Source: Xenoacremonium recifei (taxonomy: Eukaryota; Ascomycota; Sordariomycetes; Hypocreales; Nectriaceae). Taken from it: a stretch of DNA of 64,000 bases. The translations under genes and the position numbers were made by a program. The first letter of the stretch is position 1; every line of letters starts with the position of its first letter. The stretch covers positions 744,001-808,000 of the forward strand of contig WOFQ01000005.1 of NCBI GenBank assembly GCA_012184525.1, written 5' to 3'. The notes below the pieces were generated by a model, which had not been told where the DNA came from, ran no database searches, and worked only from the letters and a program-made list of their open reading frames with translations. Positions 11,706-21,628 of this stretch are shown piece after piece.

Positions 11706-12749
11706 TCATAGTATATAGACCAATTTCTCACCACTCACTTTACCCTGTTCCATGAGCTTCATACCCTCAAGAGCGCCCTCGAGCCCGGTGTCATGAACTT
11801 TCATCCGATGAGTCCTAATCTTTTCCTCTGCAAACAGCTTCTCGGCCAGAGCCCACCACTTCTCCGCAAACTCCTTATCCTCCGCACTTGCAGGCAAAAC
11901 TTTGCCACGAAACTGGAAGTCTTCTCCGAAGATGGTGTAGCCCAAGGTATAGCGGCTCGTCACGTTTGCTCGTTCATTCTTAATTTGAAGAAGTGTACCA
12001 TAGTCTCCTCCATCAGTCGACAGGGCCTTGTCGTTAAAGTTTGCCGCAAATGGCGTCGCAATTGTGTCAAAAACAAGATGAAGCTTGTTATTAGTGTAAT
12101 CGTGAATCTCAGCAGCAGCATTAGGATCGTTGTAGTCCCAGACCTTGTCTGCGCCGAAGGACTTCACAAGATCGAAGTTTCGGGGCGAGCTCGTAGTCAA
12201 AACTTCATAACCAGACAGCTTCGCATACTGGATTGCCAAAGCGCCGGTGGCGCTCGATCCTCCGTAAATGAGGATGGGTACCTTTTCGGTCGCGGGGAGC
12301 GGGTTCGTGGGCCAGGCCAGCTTGAGGCTCTGATACAAGGCCTGTCCAACGGTACTGATGCCAACACCCAGTGTCGCAGCTTGCTCAAAGCTGAGATTGT
12401 CCGGGATATGCATCTGCACGTCGCCTTTGACGACAATATACTCAGCAAAAGCGCCATCCTCAGGCTGCACAGTGTTGCCACCGTGAGCAAACCCAGCGAT
12501 ACGGTCGCCCTTCTTGAAAGCCTTCTTCACGTTCTTGCCAACGGCTTCAACGATTCCAGCATAGTCGCAACCAATCTGGTTCCCAACTTCTGCAATACTT
12601 TTGACGTGCACCCAATCAGTTGGGTTCAAAGCAATAGCTTTGACTTTGACAAGTACATAGTCATCGCGAAGCTTCGGAATGGGACGATCCGTCGCAATTC
12701 CTGCCTTGGCAGGAGAGGCGACAATGATGGCCTTCTGTGTGGTGGTCAT
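11706..12749 (-). CDS. MDR-superfamily zinc-type NADPH oxidoreductase (enoyl-reductase-like)
   Basis: Single-exon gene for about 347 aa, starting at MTTTQKAIIV (12749). An upstream in-frame ATG at 12830 would add 27 residues that do not look conserved. The GroES-like N-terminal domain includes ALNPTDWVHVK and GCDYAGIVEAVG. The Rossmann part has YGGSSATGALAIQYAKLSG, an NADPH-binding signature. The catalytic-zinc ligands of alcohol dehydrogenase are absent, as in LovC/ToxD-type trans-acting enoyl reductases and related quinone reductases. It probably reduces an activated double bond with NADPH in the cytosol. No polyketide synthase is nearby, so a secondary-metabolite role is not supported. It is convergent with the aldolase. 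Confidence 0.85.
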   Translation of the reverse strand: MTTTQKAIIVASPAKAGIATDRPIPKLRDDYVLVKVKAIALNPTDWVHVKSIAEVGNQIGCDYAGIVEAVGKNVKKAFKKGDRIAGFAHGGNTVQPEDGAFAEYIVVKGDVQMHIPDNLSFEQAATLGVGISTVGQALYQSLKLAWPTNPLPATEKVPILIYGGSSATGALAIQYAKLSGYEVLTTSSPRNFDLVKSFGADKVWDYNDPNAAAEIHDYTNNKLHLVFDTIATPFAANFNDKALSTDGGDYGTLLQIKNERANVTSRYTLGYTIFGEDFQFRGKVLPASAEDKEFAEKWWALAEKLFAEEKIRTHRMKVHDTGLEGALEGMKLMEQGKVSGEKLVYIL

Positions 12750-14879
12750 TTCGGCTAGCAATGGAAAACTTCGCGATGTAATTTTGGCAGTTGGTTGGAA
12801 TGGTTCAAAAGCCGATGGATATGATAGCAACCAGAATGCAGATTAAGTCCGATAAGACGATCTTGAGGTTTCTGATGGTGATGTTAAGTGATTCCAAATC
12901 TCTGCTGAGGGTGGAGAGACCAGTCTTTAAATCCTCGTTAAAGTCGCATCTTGAAATGCAAGCCTGCACATTAGATTTCAAATCTGCTGCTGCGTATCGA
13001 AAGCGTATCGAGACAATATCGTCGGATTTAAACGTGCGATAGTTACAAATCTCTGGATTAATAAGTGGCAGGGGTTTGAGCTAGCTAAATATGGCATCTT
13101 GCGTGCTGTAAATGCACGATAACCTGCTGCATTATTGGCTGGTACAGCGTCGGGATTACCAATCACCCTATGGCTGACGACAGAACGCGCGGGGATAAGT
13201 CGGTAGGAGCTCGAACAGAGAGGAAACAAGCTTTGCGGTCCTTCGTAGCCAGAGAATATCTTTCAAGATAAGAGATCAGGCCATCAAGGGCAATTGGTGG
13301 AATATTTGTTTGTTTTGGCTTTTGCCAAGCTCGGATTCTTTTTCGCAGGCCAAGGCGCCAAATACTACTGCTCAGGTACCGCTCAACCCTGCCCGAAACT
13401 ATTTAATGAGTCTGAGCTGCAGCTACAAACCAGTTTCCATGGCAGGATTCGAGCAAGGAGACTTATATAATAGAGAACTGTGTATGCTCTCAAAGCTAGA
13501 AAAGAATCTTGTATAGCGAGTCATCTCCACCATCGCAATCAGGGATCGGCATTACAGGCGTGTGAGCGCCGGAACTTCCAATTTAAAAGATTGCCTTGGG
13601 ATCAGAAGTTTTCTTCCACAAAATGACGACTGCTTGAACCGCATTGATTGGCCCAAAAAAATCGCTACTCAGCAGTTGGATCATGCAAATCGTCCGGTTA
13701 TTCACAACACATAATGCCAAATGTGTTTCTTGGCAGCCGGGTTGCCGGTTTTCTCGGCATTCTGGCCGAATAGGTATGAGGGGTTCTCTGCTGAAGTGGA
13801 CACGGCTTGTTTTCAATCTTTCCAAAACTCCAAGTCTTGGCCCAGCTCCATGGTGTTACAGCCACACACGATATTTATGGGAGAGATTGAAAGATACGAT
13901 TTCCACAAAAGGGCCACCGAAATTGACACCGAAAATGAGGTCATGCACCCCCACGTTTCTTCGGCTGCACTATGGAGTGCATATGTATGGCAGCTCGGCA
14001 CATGGAGCATCCACTGTCACTATAATTACCTCCCCATCTAATCAGATCCTTGACCTGGGAGATCATCACGGAGGCGACGAGAAGCCATTGAGGCCCTCCT
14101 GGAAAGTTTACATGACCGGCTAATGACCGTTGGGCAGCCTATTCATGACTGCGGTCTCAGACCTCTCATGAAAGCCGAGCTCTCCTCACACAACCCTCGA
14201 AACGCGGCGTCGGCCGAGATAATACTCCGTCCTCAAGAAGAAACAGTAAACGAATTATGTAAATGGATAGCGGATTGCGGGGAGACAGCCGGGTCCCGGA
14301 AGTCTCGCCTTTTGATCTCCGGCACAGCATCAACCGACAGGATCACACGACATAGGCTGTATGCATCGAGTCAATACTGCTAACCCTTACCAGCATGAGT
14401 CGAGCTCTTCAGGGCATGAACCGAATCCCCGCATAAGCTAATCGGCCCGTAGCGCGAACTCGGCCAGCCCTGAACCTGAAGGAGTTGGTTGCCAAAGGGG
14501 GGCTCAACGCCACCAGCCATAGTCATTAGTTCCCCACGGATGACCGCCATCCGATTGGCCACAAACGCTGATTATATGCTGGTTTGGGAACCCGAGCCCG
14601 ACTCAAGCTTGCCCCAGCCGTCATCTCCGCGTTGTGTCAAGGCTCACACCTTGCTCGGCTAGACGCGTCACCTTGGTGACATCGTCATGTGTTCGTGAAT
14701 GGCCGCGATGGGATTCCGATTGGCTCTTCGGCGCGAGTTAGCCGAGCTCGAGTCGTCGCGGGGAAAACTACATAGATCAACCAGCTATATAGTAGTTGAG
14801 AAAGACGGTTCATGCAGAGCTTCAGCTAGGCTGCGAAGATCAAACATTTGCCTCAGTGTTAGTTGGTCCAGGACTCAAT
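12750..14879. other. Long intergenic region, promoter of feruloyl esterase at its right end
   Basis: About 2.1 kb. ORFs here (for example 13644-14123) lack recognisable motifs. Possible elements are GGCTAA at 14118-14123, TTAGCC at 14738-14743 and a TATA element at 14786-14792. Confidence 0.45.
14786..14792 (+). promoter_or_regulatory. TATA box of feruloyl esterase gene
   Basis: TATATAG about 90 bp upstream of the chosen start codon at 14880. It also supports that start over the upstream in-frame ATG at 14796, which would lie almost on the TATA box. Confidence 0.5.
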
Positions 14880-16628
14880 ATGCCTTCGTCGATCCAAACC
14901 GTCTTCCTGACGGCAGCTGTCTCAGCCTTGGCCAATGCGGCTACCCTGACTGACATCTGTAACACTGCCTATGCAAAGGCAGCTCTGCCAAGCTCGGATT
15001 TTATCCAAGGCATCACCATCCACCCCTCGTCACTCTCCACAAACATTAGCACAAACGTTTCCGTTTCTTCAGAATGGTATCCTGACGCCACGATCGACTA
15101 CTGCAATGTCACTTTCGCCTATTCTCATAATGGGCTTACTGGAGACATCGTCCATGTAACCTACTGGTTGCCTTCTCCTGACAAGTTTGAGAACCGCTAT
15201 GTTTCTACTGGTGGTGGTGGCCTTGCCATCAACTCTGGGTCCAGCTACATTCCTACCGCCATCATCGTTGGCGGCGTAGGTGGTCTTACAGATGGAGGTT
15301 TCGGCAACTTCGACACCCAGTGGGATGCCGTCTTCCTGGAGGCCAATGGCACCATCAACTGGCAATCGGTTTACATGTTCGGCTACCAGGCCCATCATGA
15401 GCTCGCTTTGCTCGGCAAGGAGTTCACCAAGAACCTCTACAACGTCACTGAGAGCACAAAGCTGTACTCCTACTACCAAGGCTGCTCTGAGGGTGGCCGT
15501 GAAGGTTGGAGCCAGATCCAGCGCTTTGCGAACCAGTTCGACGGTGCGGCAGTTGGAGCCCCCGCTTTCCGCTACGGCCAGCAGCAGGTCCAACATTTGT
15601 ACAGCAACGTCGTTGAGCAGACGCTCGACTACTATCCTCCGAGTTGCGAGTTTGACAAGATCCTGAACCTCACAATTGCGGCCTGCGACCCCCTTGACGG
15701 AAAGACCGACGGCATTATCTCTCGCTCTGACCTCTGCAAGCTTCATTTCAACGTCAGCAGCACCATTGGCGAATCCTACTCCTGCGCCGCGACCAGTGGC
15801 TCAAGCGGCTATGCTCGCCGCCTTGCCAGACGCCAGATGGCGAGCTCCCCGACGCCTGCTGAGAGCGGCAAGGTGACCAAGGAGGGCGTTGCCGTGGTGC
15901 AGAAGATCTTGGACGGTCTGCATGACTCTAAGGGTCAGCTCGCCTACATCAGCTATCAGCCTGGAGCGTCTTTCGAGGATGCTACCACGCAGTATGACAA
16001 CACCACGGACACATGGGGCCTTGACATCAGCGGCTTGGGCGGCGAGTGGGTTGCTCGTTTCCTGGAGCTTCGCAACACCAGTACCCTCGAGAACTTGGAC
16101 AACGTAACCTACGACACGCTCAAAGACTGGATGGTTTATGGACAGAACAAGTACGCTGATTCACTTCAGACGACGTACCCTGACCTCACGGACTTCCAAT
16201 CTGCTGGTGGAAAGGTCCTGCATGTGCACGGCGAGCAGGATAACTCCATTCCCACTGGCTCCTCAGTTCACTACTACGAGTCTGTCCGCGGCATCATGTT
16301 CCCGCACAAGAGCTACAACGAGAGTGTTGCTGCCCTGGATGACTTCTACCGCCTGTTCCTTATCCCTGGTGCCGCTCACTGCGGTACTAACACGGATCAG
16401 CCGGGAGGTCCCTGGCCCCAGACTACACTACAGACGGTCATCGAGTGGGTTGAGAACGGAGTTGCGCCGGCGACTCTGAACGGCACTGGTGACATTGATA
16501 CAATCTGTCGCTGGCCTCTTCGACCTCTCTGGACCAACAATGGCACTGACTTCGAGTGTGTTTATGATCAGAAGTCGATCAACACTTGGAAGTATGATTT
16601 CAATGCTTACAAGCTTCCGCTGTATTAA
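14880..16628 (+). CDS. Secreted tannase/feruloyl esterase
   Basis: Intronless gene for 582 aa. Starting at MPSSIQTVFL gives a clear signal peptide of about 20 residues ending near ANA-A; the longer form from 14796 would bury it. It belongs to the tannase/feruloyl esterase family (PF07519-type), which hydrolyses ferulate or gallate esters of plant cell-wall polymers outside the cell. The CS-D-HC arrangement is intact: C202-S203 in QGCSEGGREG, D454 in HGEQDNS, and H500-C501 in GAAHCG, with C202 and C501 expected to form a disulfide. A Ca-binding-like CDPLDGKTDGI segment and many N-glycosylation sequons (NVT, NIS, NGT) are present. It ends 86 bp from the convergent oleate hydratase. Whether it prefers feruloyl or galloyl esters is not decidable. 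Confidence 0.92.
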   Translation: MPSSIQTVFLTAAVSALANAATLTDICNTAYAKAALPSSDFIQGITIHPSSLSTNISTNVSVSSEWYPDATIDYCNVTFAYSHNGLTGDIVHVTYWLPSPDKFENRYVSTGGGGLAINSGSSYIPTAIIVGGVGGLTDGGFGNFDTQWDAVFLEANGTINWQSVYMFGYQAHHELALLGKEFTKNLYNVTESTKLYSYYQGCSEGGREGWSQIQRFANQFDGAAVGAPAFRYGQQQVQHLYSNVVEQTLDYYPPSCEFDKILNLTIAACDPLDGKTDGIISRSDLCKLHFNVSSTIGESYSCAATSGSSGYARRLARRQMASSPTPAESGKVTKEGVAVVQKILDGLHDSKGQLAYISYQPGASFEDATTQYDNTTDTWGLDISGLGGEWVARFLELRNTSTLENLDNVTYDTLKDWMVYGQNKYADSLQTTYPDLTDFQSAGGKVLHVHGEQDNSIPTGSSVHYYESVRGIMFPHKSYNESVAALDDFYRLFLIPGAAHCGTNTDQPGGPWPQTTLQTVIEWVENGVAPATLNGTGDIDTICRWPLRPLWTNNGTDFECVYDQKSINTWKYDFNAYKLPLY

Positions 16629-16714
16629 GCGTCTAGGCCAAAAAAAAAATATTTGTGTCTACCTTTCATTTTGAGATATTCTGACGATATATATGATTAT
16701 TTACCTGTCCATAT

Positions 16715-18472
16715 TCAAATCAAATGATATTCATGCAACATCTGCCCAATCTGTGACTTTTCCAACTTGTCGACAAAGAACCTCCTGATACGGTCCGGCA
16801 ACCAGGTAACCAACTCCTTGCCATCTCTTAAGTGACATGCAGCATTCAACAGAGTTCGGACATCGTATGTCGAAGCAAAGACCTCTGGCACACCACGGTC
16901 GACACCGCAGAGCTGGTAGACCGACTCCATACCAGTTCTAACGGAGTACTCTGTGGTGAAGATGGTATCCCTCGTGGTCTCAGCAAATTGTCCAATAAAG
17001 GCAAAGTTCTTTGCACCCTCTGGTACGACTGCTGGCCGGTCTTCTGCCTTTCGAGGCATGAAGAACGCTGTGACGTATGGCATCATGACCGGTACGCACT
17101 TTGCGGCCTCTGCAGCCAGCAATGGTATATCAGCCTCAGGCACGCCCAAGTGATATAGCCACTCCTGGGTGATCTCTTCGCCAGTGCAATCCTGCATGGG
17201 TTTCTTGACGTAGTCGCCCGGTTTCTCAACAAGCAATCCGTATACCCAGACAACGATCTGGTCCTTGGGTTGGTTCTTAAAATGAGGCTGGCGGTTGATG
17301 GTCCAGCTCATGAGCCATGCTGAGTCCCGTACAGTGACGATCCCGCCGGTGACAACTTTACCACTGAAAGGATCACGCTTGCAGATCTTCTGGATGTATT
17401 CAGGAATGCGCTTGTCGAGCGTCGTCACCGTAGCTGACTGCCATTTGGTTGCGGGGATGTTGCCGCCAAAGACTTCCGGACGGCCGAAGCTGGGGTCCTT
17501 TGCAGCAATCTGCCGCCAGAGATCCCATGCTGGTGCTGGACCTTCATGAAGCTTGGCTGGGGTATGATGATCGCCTAGGCCGGAGTTCTCAGTCAAAGAA
17601 CCAATGGTCATGAATACAAGATCGTCTGGTCCCAAGTCTTTGCCGCCCTTCTCACCATCCCTTATCCAGTCAATCCGAGTTGCCTGCTTGGTGCTTTCGG
17701 AGATCTGAAAGTCCACGTCTTTAACCTCTGTGTTGAACTGGAAAACGACGCCTTGATCCTCAAGCCACTTCCGCAAAGGTAGGACCAGGGATTCGTACTG
17801 GTTATATTTTGTGAACTTCAGTGTCGAGAAGTCTGGCATTCCGTGGATGTGGTTCACGAAACGATGGAGATACAGCTTCATCTCCAACGCCGAATGCCAG
17901 GTCTGGAAGGCGAACATGGTCTGCCAGTACAGCCAGAAGTTGCTCTTGAAGAAATCCTCACTGAAGACCTCGTCGATCCTCTTGTTCTCAACTTCTTCTC
18001 GGGTCGCAAGGAATAGCTTGATCATTTCCTTCTGAGCCTTCTCAGTCAAAGTGAAGAGCTTCCCGGTCCCAGCATCCTGGCCACGTTTGATTGTAGCTCT
18101 CTGTAGGGAGTAATTTGGGTCGCGTTTGTTGAGCCAGTAGAACTCGTCTAGAACACTAGCATCCTTTTCCTCCAATGAAGGAACAGATCGGAAAAGATCC
18201 CATAGGCACTCGAAATGTGATTCCATTTCTCGGCCACCGCGGATGACGAACCCCTTCTCTGGTTCCTTGATGCCATCAAGGGCTCCTCCAGGGATTCCGA
18301 GTTCCTCGAGGATTGTAATGTTCTTGCCGGGCATCTGGGCATCACGGACGAGGAATGCAGCGGTTGACAGCCCAGCGAGACCTGAGCCGACAATCCACGC
18401 CGTCTTCTTTTCGATGCCCTCGGGCTTCAGTGGACGGGCAAACGCCTCGTAGTTTCCACTGCTGTAGTACAT
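16715..18472 (-). CDS. Oleate hydratase (FAD-dependent, MCRA family)
   Basis: Single-exon gene for 585 aa. It matches the 67-kDa myosin-cross-reactive-antigen family: an FAD-binding GSGLAG at residues 29-34, then IPGGALDG and the signature RGGREMESHFECLWDLF, in which E82 matches the conserved catalytic glutamate region. Further marks are FAFQTWHSALEMKLYLHRF, the MTIGSLTENS stretch and a C-terminal FIGQFAE motif. These enzymes add water across cis-9 double bonds of free fatty acids to give 10-hydroxy fatty acids, using FAD structurally. The family is widespread in bacteria and patchy in fungi. Length is normal and no break is seen. No targeting signal. It is convergent with the feruloyl esterase. 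Confidence 0.93.
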   Translation of the reverse strand: MYYSSGNYEAFARPLKPEGIEKKTAWIVGSGLAGLSTAAFLVRDAQMPGKNITILEELGIPGGALDGIKEPEKGFVIRGGREMESHFECLWDLFRSVPSLEEKDASVLDEFYWLNKRDPNYSLQRATIKRGQDAGTGKLFTLTEKAQKEMIKLFLATREEVENKRIDEVFSEDFFKSNFWLYWQTMFAFQTWHSALEMKLYLHRFVNHIHGMPDFSTLKFTKYNQYESLVLPLRKWLEDQGVVFQFNTEVKDVDFQISESTKQATRIDWIRDGEKGGKDLGPDDLVFMTIGSLTENSGLGDHHTPAKLHEGPAPAWDLWRQIAAKDPSFGRPEVFGGNIPATKWQSATVTTLDKRIPEYIQKICKRDPFSGKVVTGGIVTVRDSAWLMSWTINRQPHFKNQPKDQIVVWVYGLLVEKPGDYVKKPMQDCTGEEITQEWLYHLGVPEADIPLLAAEAAKCVPVMMPYVTAFFMPRKAEDRPAVVPEGAKNFAFIGQFAETTRDTIFTTEYSVRTGMESVYQLCGVDRGVPEVFASTYDVRTLLNAACHLRDGKELVTWLPDRIRRFFVDKLEKSQIGQMLHEYHLI

Positions 18473-19801
18473 AATTGTGGGTATTAGATCGTATTGCCAA
18501 TAAATGACTTTGGGTTTTGGTTCACGATCCCGAGATCCCGGGTCGCCATGTGAAGACTATATACACAATTCTCAGCTTTCGCCCCATGACCAGAATCCCC
18601 TCGAAGCTCCAACTATCGTCAAAAACATCAGATCATGTCTCCAGCTCTCTGCAAACGGCTTGCTCCGTGGCCGAGGAAGCATTCCAAGTATCCGCAATCA
18701 CATGCGCCAGCATTCCGTAAAGCGTGGGTCCGGGCAGTGTCCGTTCGCGATGCCGTCTTGTTACCGAAGGTCCGACGGCGATTCGTGGCCCTGAGCCAGC
18801 TTTAGTCTAGAAGCATCAGGAGACGTTAGTGATCAGCTGGACCAGTGTTTCGGGAACTCAATGCTGCCGATTGACGCGGCCCGAGGCAGGGATGCTGGAA
18901 TGGAGGGTGACATGCGCACATCACTGGACTGAGGCTATCCAGACTTCAGGAGACGTTGGGATTCGTGCTCATGCAGTGAACCAGATCGATCTGTTTTCTC
19001 TTATCGAGGTAAAATTAATTTGTTTAAGGAATCGGATGTTTAGAATTTAATAAAGGTTGACCAGCAAATATTCCATGACGCGACCATATGAGTGATGAAG
19101 CATCCGTCTCAAAAAGCCATTATACCTCAGCAATGTTAGGGCAGTTATTTAATGAGCATGAGAACAATAGAGTTCTCTTTTGCAGCGTGTCTCGTTGAGA
19201 GGTAATGAGAAACGAGAGCGAGTTGAGAATGAGGATGATCTGATGAAAATAAATTTGCATGGTTGTATAGGCAGAATAACCCGTGGAAAATACATTGGGA
19301 GATTTTCCCCCTTGCTTAGCTTACCAGGGGAGAGTTAAGGTTCGATCTCATTTATAATCTGATATATTTCTAATATTGCATTTCTAGAAAGAGAACGTGG
19401 GTAAAGTCGTCACAGTCACCGAAGCAATTAGTCAATGCATCTACGAAGTGGCTAGTGAGAGCACCTTTATCCTTTTCTTCCGGTACGTCCCTTTAATTCC
19501 GATAACATCAGGAGCCGCTCTAACAGTCCTGTGTCTAAGATTTAAATGCCCAACAATGAAAAATAAACAGGCTTTACAGGAATAGAGAGATGTCGTGAAT
19601 TATATGAATATTTCATTCTCACTCTATGTCTGTTTCCATTCAGGAGGCGTCCGCCCCATTGGCGTGATTCATAGTATATCAGCGCCAAGTACGCAAGACC
19701 GAATTTTCGATTAGTCACAAGTCGCGAGGGATTGCTAGTAGGGATTAAAATATTCTCAAATGTAGCTGTTTCACTTTTCTGTCCAACACACAGACAACAA
19801 G
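18473..19801. other. Intergenic, AT-rich in its right part
   Basis: About 1.3 kb. The left part is promoter for the oleate hydratase. From about 19000 to 19780 it becomes AT-rich. No gene or RNA gene recognised. Confidence 0.45.
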
Positions 19802-20707
19802 ATGGAAGCACAGGACGCTTCCAACGACGACCCGACGCTCCTCGGCGCCCAAGTCAGTTTTTCCCTTTTCATATACGTGCTTGTTCTGCCTTTCTAACAT
19901 CTCCAGCTTCTCATGGCCCTCCGGGGTGGTCCCGTGGGGGAGACCCTCGAGGGTGTCCTCGGCACCTCCTAGGAAGAGGTGTTCGAGGTCAGCGCCGACG
20001 GCCGCACTTTTGTGTGGCCACAGATGCTCTCTGGCGTCCCTGTTCTTCGGATCGGGGACGCCGATCCGTACTGCGAGCCGTCCTGGACCTCGTTCCAGGC
20101 CTACATCACGCAGGGAGCAGAGGAAGAGGCAGCGTGGGAGGCGGCCCGCGACGAGCGCGCCCGCGACCCTGGAAACAGGGCTCTGCAGCGTAAGGTCAAT
20201 AAAGCCCGCCTAGCTATCTCCCGCCGCCTCCGGGTCGTCAAGGTATTCGAGGATGCCTCGATGTACCACCCGAACCAACTCGCTAGCAAGATACACTTGC
20301 CTAGGGAGGGCCTCTGCAAGCCTCGTCTCCTCAACACCATGGCCGTACAGATCGATCGGCTACAACTCCTCCACAATTCCGGATACCTCCGCATGACCGG
20401 ACACGACTTCTTCCGCTGGAGGATCCTGAAAAAGGCTGCTGAGATGCAGCAAACCCCGACGGCCCGGTGCCAAAACCTGCGGGTCATCATCTCTTTCGCT
20501 GGCGGCGACACTAACAGAACGAATCTATCACGGTACCAAGATCCTTTTCTCCGACAGGCCCTACTTATGGCGGCTCAGCTCGACCCTGACAGCAGCACGG
20601 CAAGGTTTCAAGTCAACAACATCGCAGTCCCGTTACTTGCGCCTCCAGAGAATCCGCAGCCTTCGCAGACCCAGAATCCAACCGAAGAGACCGACAACCA
20701 TCCATGA
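19802..20707 (+). CDS. Uncharacterised protein gene with in-frame TAG or alternative acceptor
   Basis: I do not recognise this family. ATG at 19802 opens a 17-codon exon ending at a GTCAGT donor (19853). The nearest acceptor, CCAG at 19904-19906 after CTAAC, gives 21 codons and then an in-frame TAG at 19970-19972. The same frame then stays open to 20707, with coding-like high-GC third positions (VSADGRTFVWPQML). The AG of that TAG is itself a possible acceptor: splicing 19853-19972 removes 120 bp, keeps the frame and gives about 261 aa. So either the gene uses the downstream acceptor, or it is a pseudogene with one nonsense codon. The protein has an acidic/Arg-rich helical stretch (about residues 50-90) and a Pro/Gln/Thr tail. 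No targeting signal is evident. Confidence 0.5.
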
Positions 20708-21628
20708 AGCATCCAGAGCTGAGCCACCCAAAGCTCATGCATTGTTCGATTAGCGACGGGTTTAACGAGTCAAGGGAGAAGAACCAATAGTAAGACGATT
20801 CCCTCATATGAGCATGGTGAACCAAGTCTGACCAATCACATAGTCCTCATTTATTCTTCAATCCCATATCTCTCGGACATCCAACCGACAAACAGTTACA
20901 GTCCTGCTGAGCCTTCCATTGGTGGAATAGTGGCAGATAGTTCATGCTTCTGTCTCGTCAAATTTGACGGCGGAAGTTATGTTGGAACTTCAAATCGGAT
21001 TTGGCTGAATGGTTTAGGTGGATGGTATGACAGATATGGTGGTCATGGGAAAAGAAGACAGAGTATGAATTGCACCGTTTTCCCCAACCATGCCTACTTT
21101 ATGAGGATGATCATCCGGATTTATTTAGCATTATAAAGAATTCGAGAACAAAAAGTTAGGGAGTCAGCAGAGCTAGATGAAAGCTGTTTATCACGTGATC
21201 TCTAGTCGATCCCTCCCTGTCACCAGTCGAAATCCAATTGACAATTGCTCGAGACGAATTGGGAAATTTCTTGAAGACTGAGCAATCTCCAGAGCTCCAT
21301 TAATGAGAAATCACTATTTCTATAAAATTTCCTCGTGGGTGTTGCAACCCCGGCTTCGAGTTGTCTCATCATGGCTGTAAATCAGACCACTGAGCTCGGG
21401 CTGTCAGCGCAAACCGTCAGGCTCCAGTTGGCAGAGCGCGCGGAGCTCCTGCAAGCTGCTGGGTCACGTGGTCCTAATTAGCAGCGCGATGATTGGCCAA
21501 TTCGCCCAGACGACCGGATCCGCCATTCAACTTCCTCCCAGATCAGCCCATCCTCACAAATCCCTCGACAACACCTCTCCCAGCACCATCCAAACCTCCT
21601 CCCCATCGCCGCCGGCCTCATCGACAAC
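20708..21628. other. Intergenic region containing the COX4 promoter
   Basis: No gene recognised. Two CACGTG E-boxes (21193-21198, inside the palindrome ATCACGTGAT, and 21465-21470) and a paired CCAAT palindrome (21492-21501) lie upstream of the cytochrome oxidase gene. Confidence 0.5.
21492..21501. promoter_or_regulatory. Back-to-back CCAAT boxes upstream of COX4
   Basis: ATTGGCCAAT is a perfect palindrome made of two inverted CCAAT boxes, about 130 bp upstream of the COX4 start. CCAAT is the HAP-complex site, and HAP controls respiratory genes in fungi, so this fits the gene. Occupancy is inference. Confidence 0.5.

Noticed and set aside
11706..12830. Part of a polyketide or other secondary-metabolite cluster
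   Set aside because: The oxidoreductase resembles trans-acting enoyl reductases, but no synthase or tailoring genes lie nearby.
13644..14123. 159-codon ORF upstream of the feruloyl esterase
   Set aside because: Overlaps another equally long frame and shows no motif or coding-like composition.
15069..15746. 225-codon ORF opposite the feruloyl esterase
   Set aside because: Antisense shadow of a strongly supported gene; no motif.
19335..19360. B-box-like GGTTCGATCTC in the AT-rich region
   Set aside because: No A-box or acceptor stem at the right distance.
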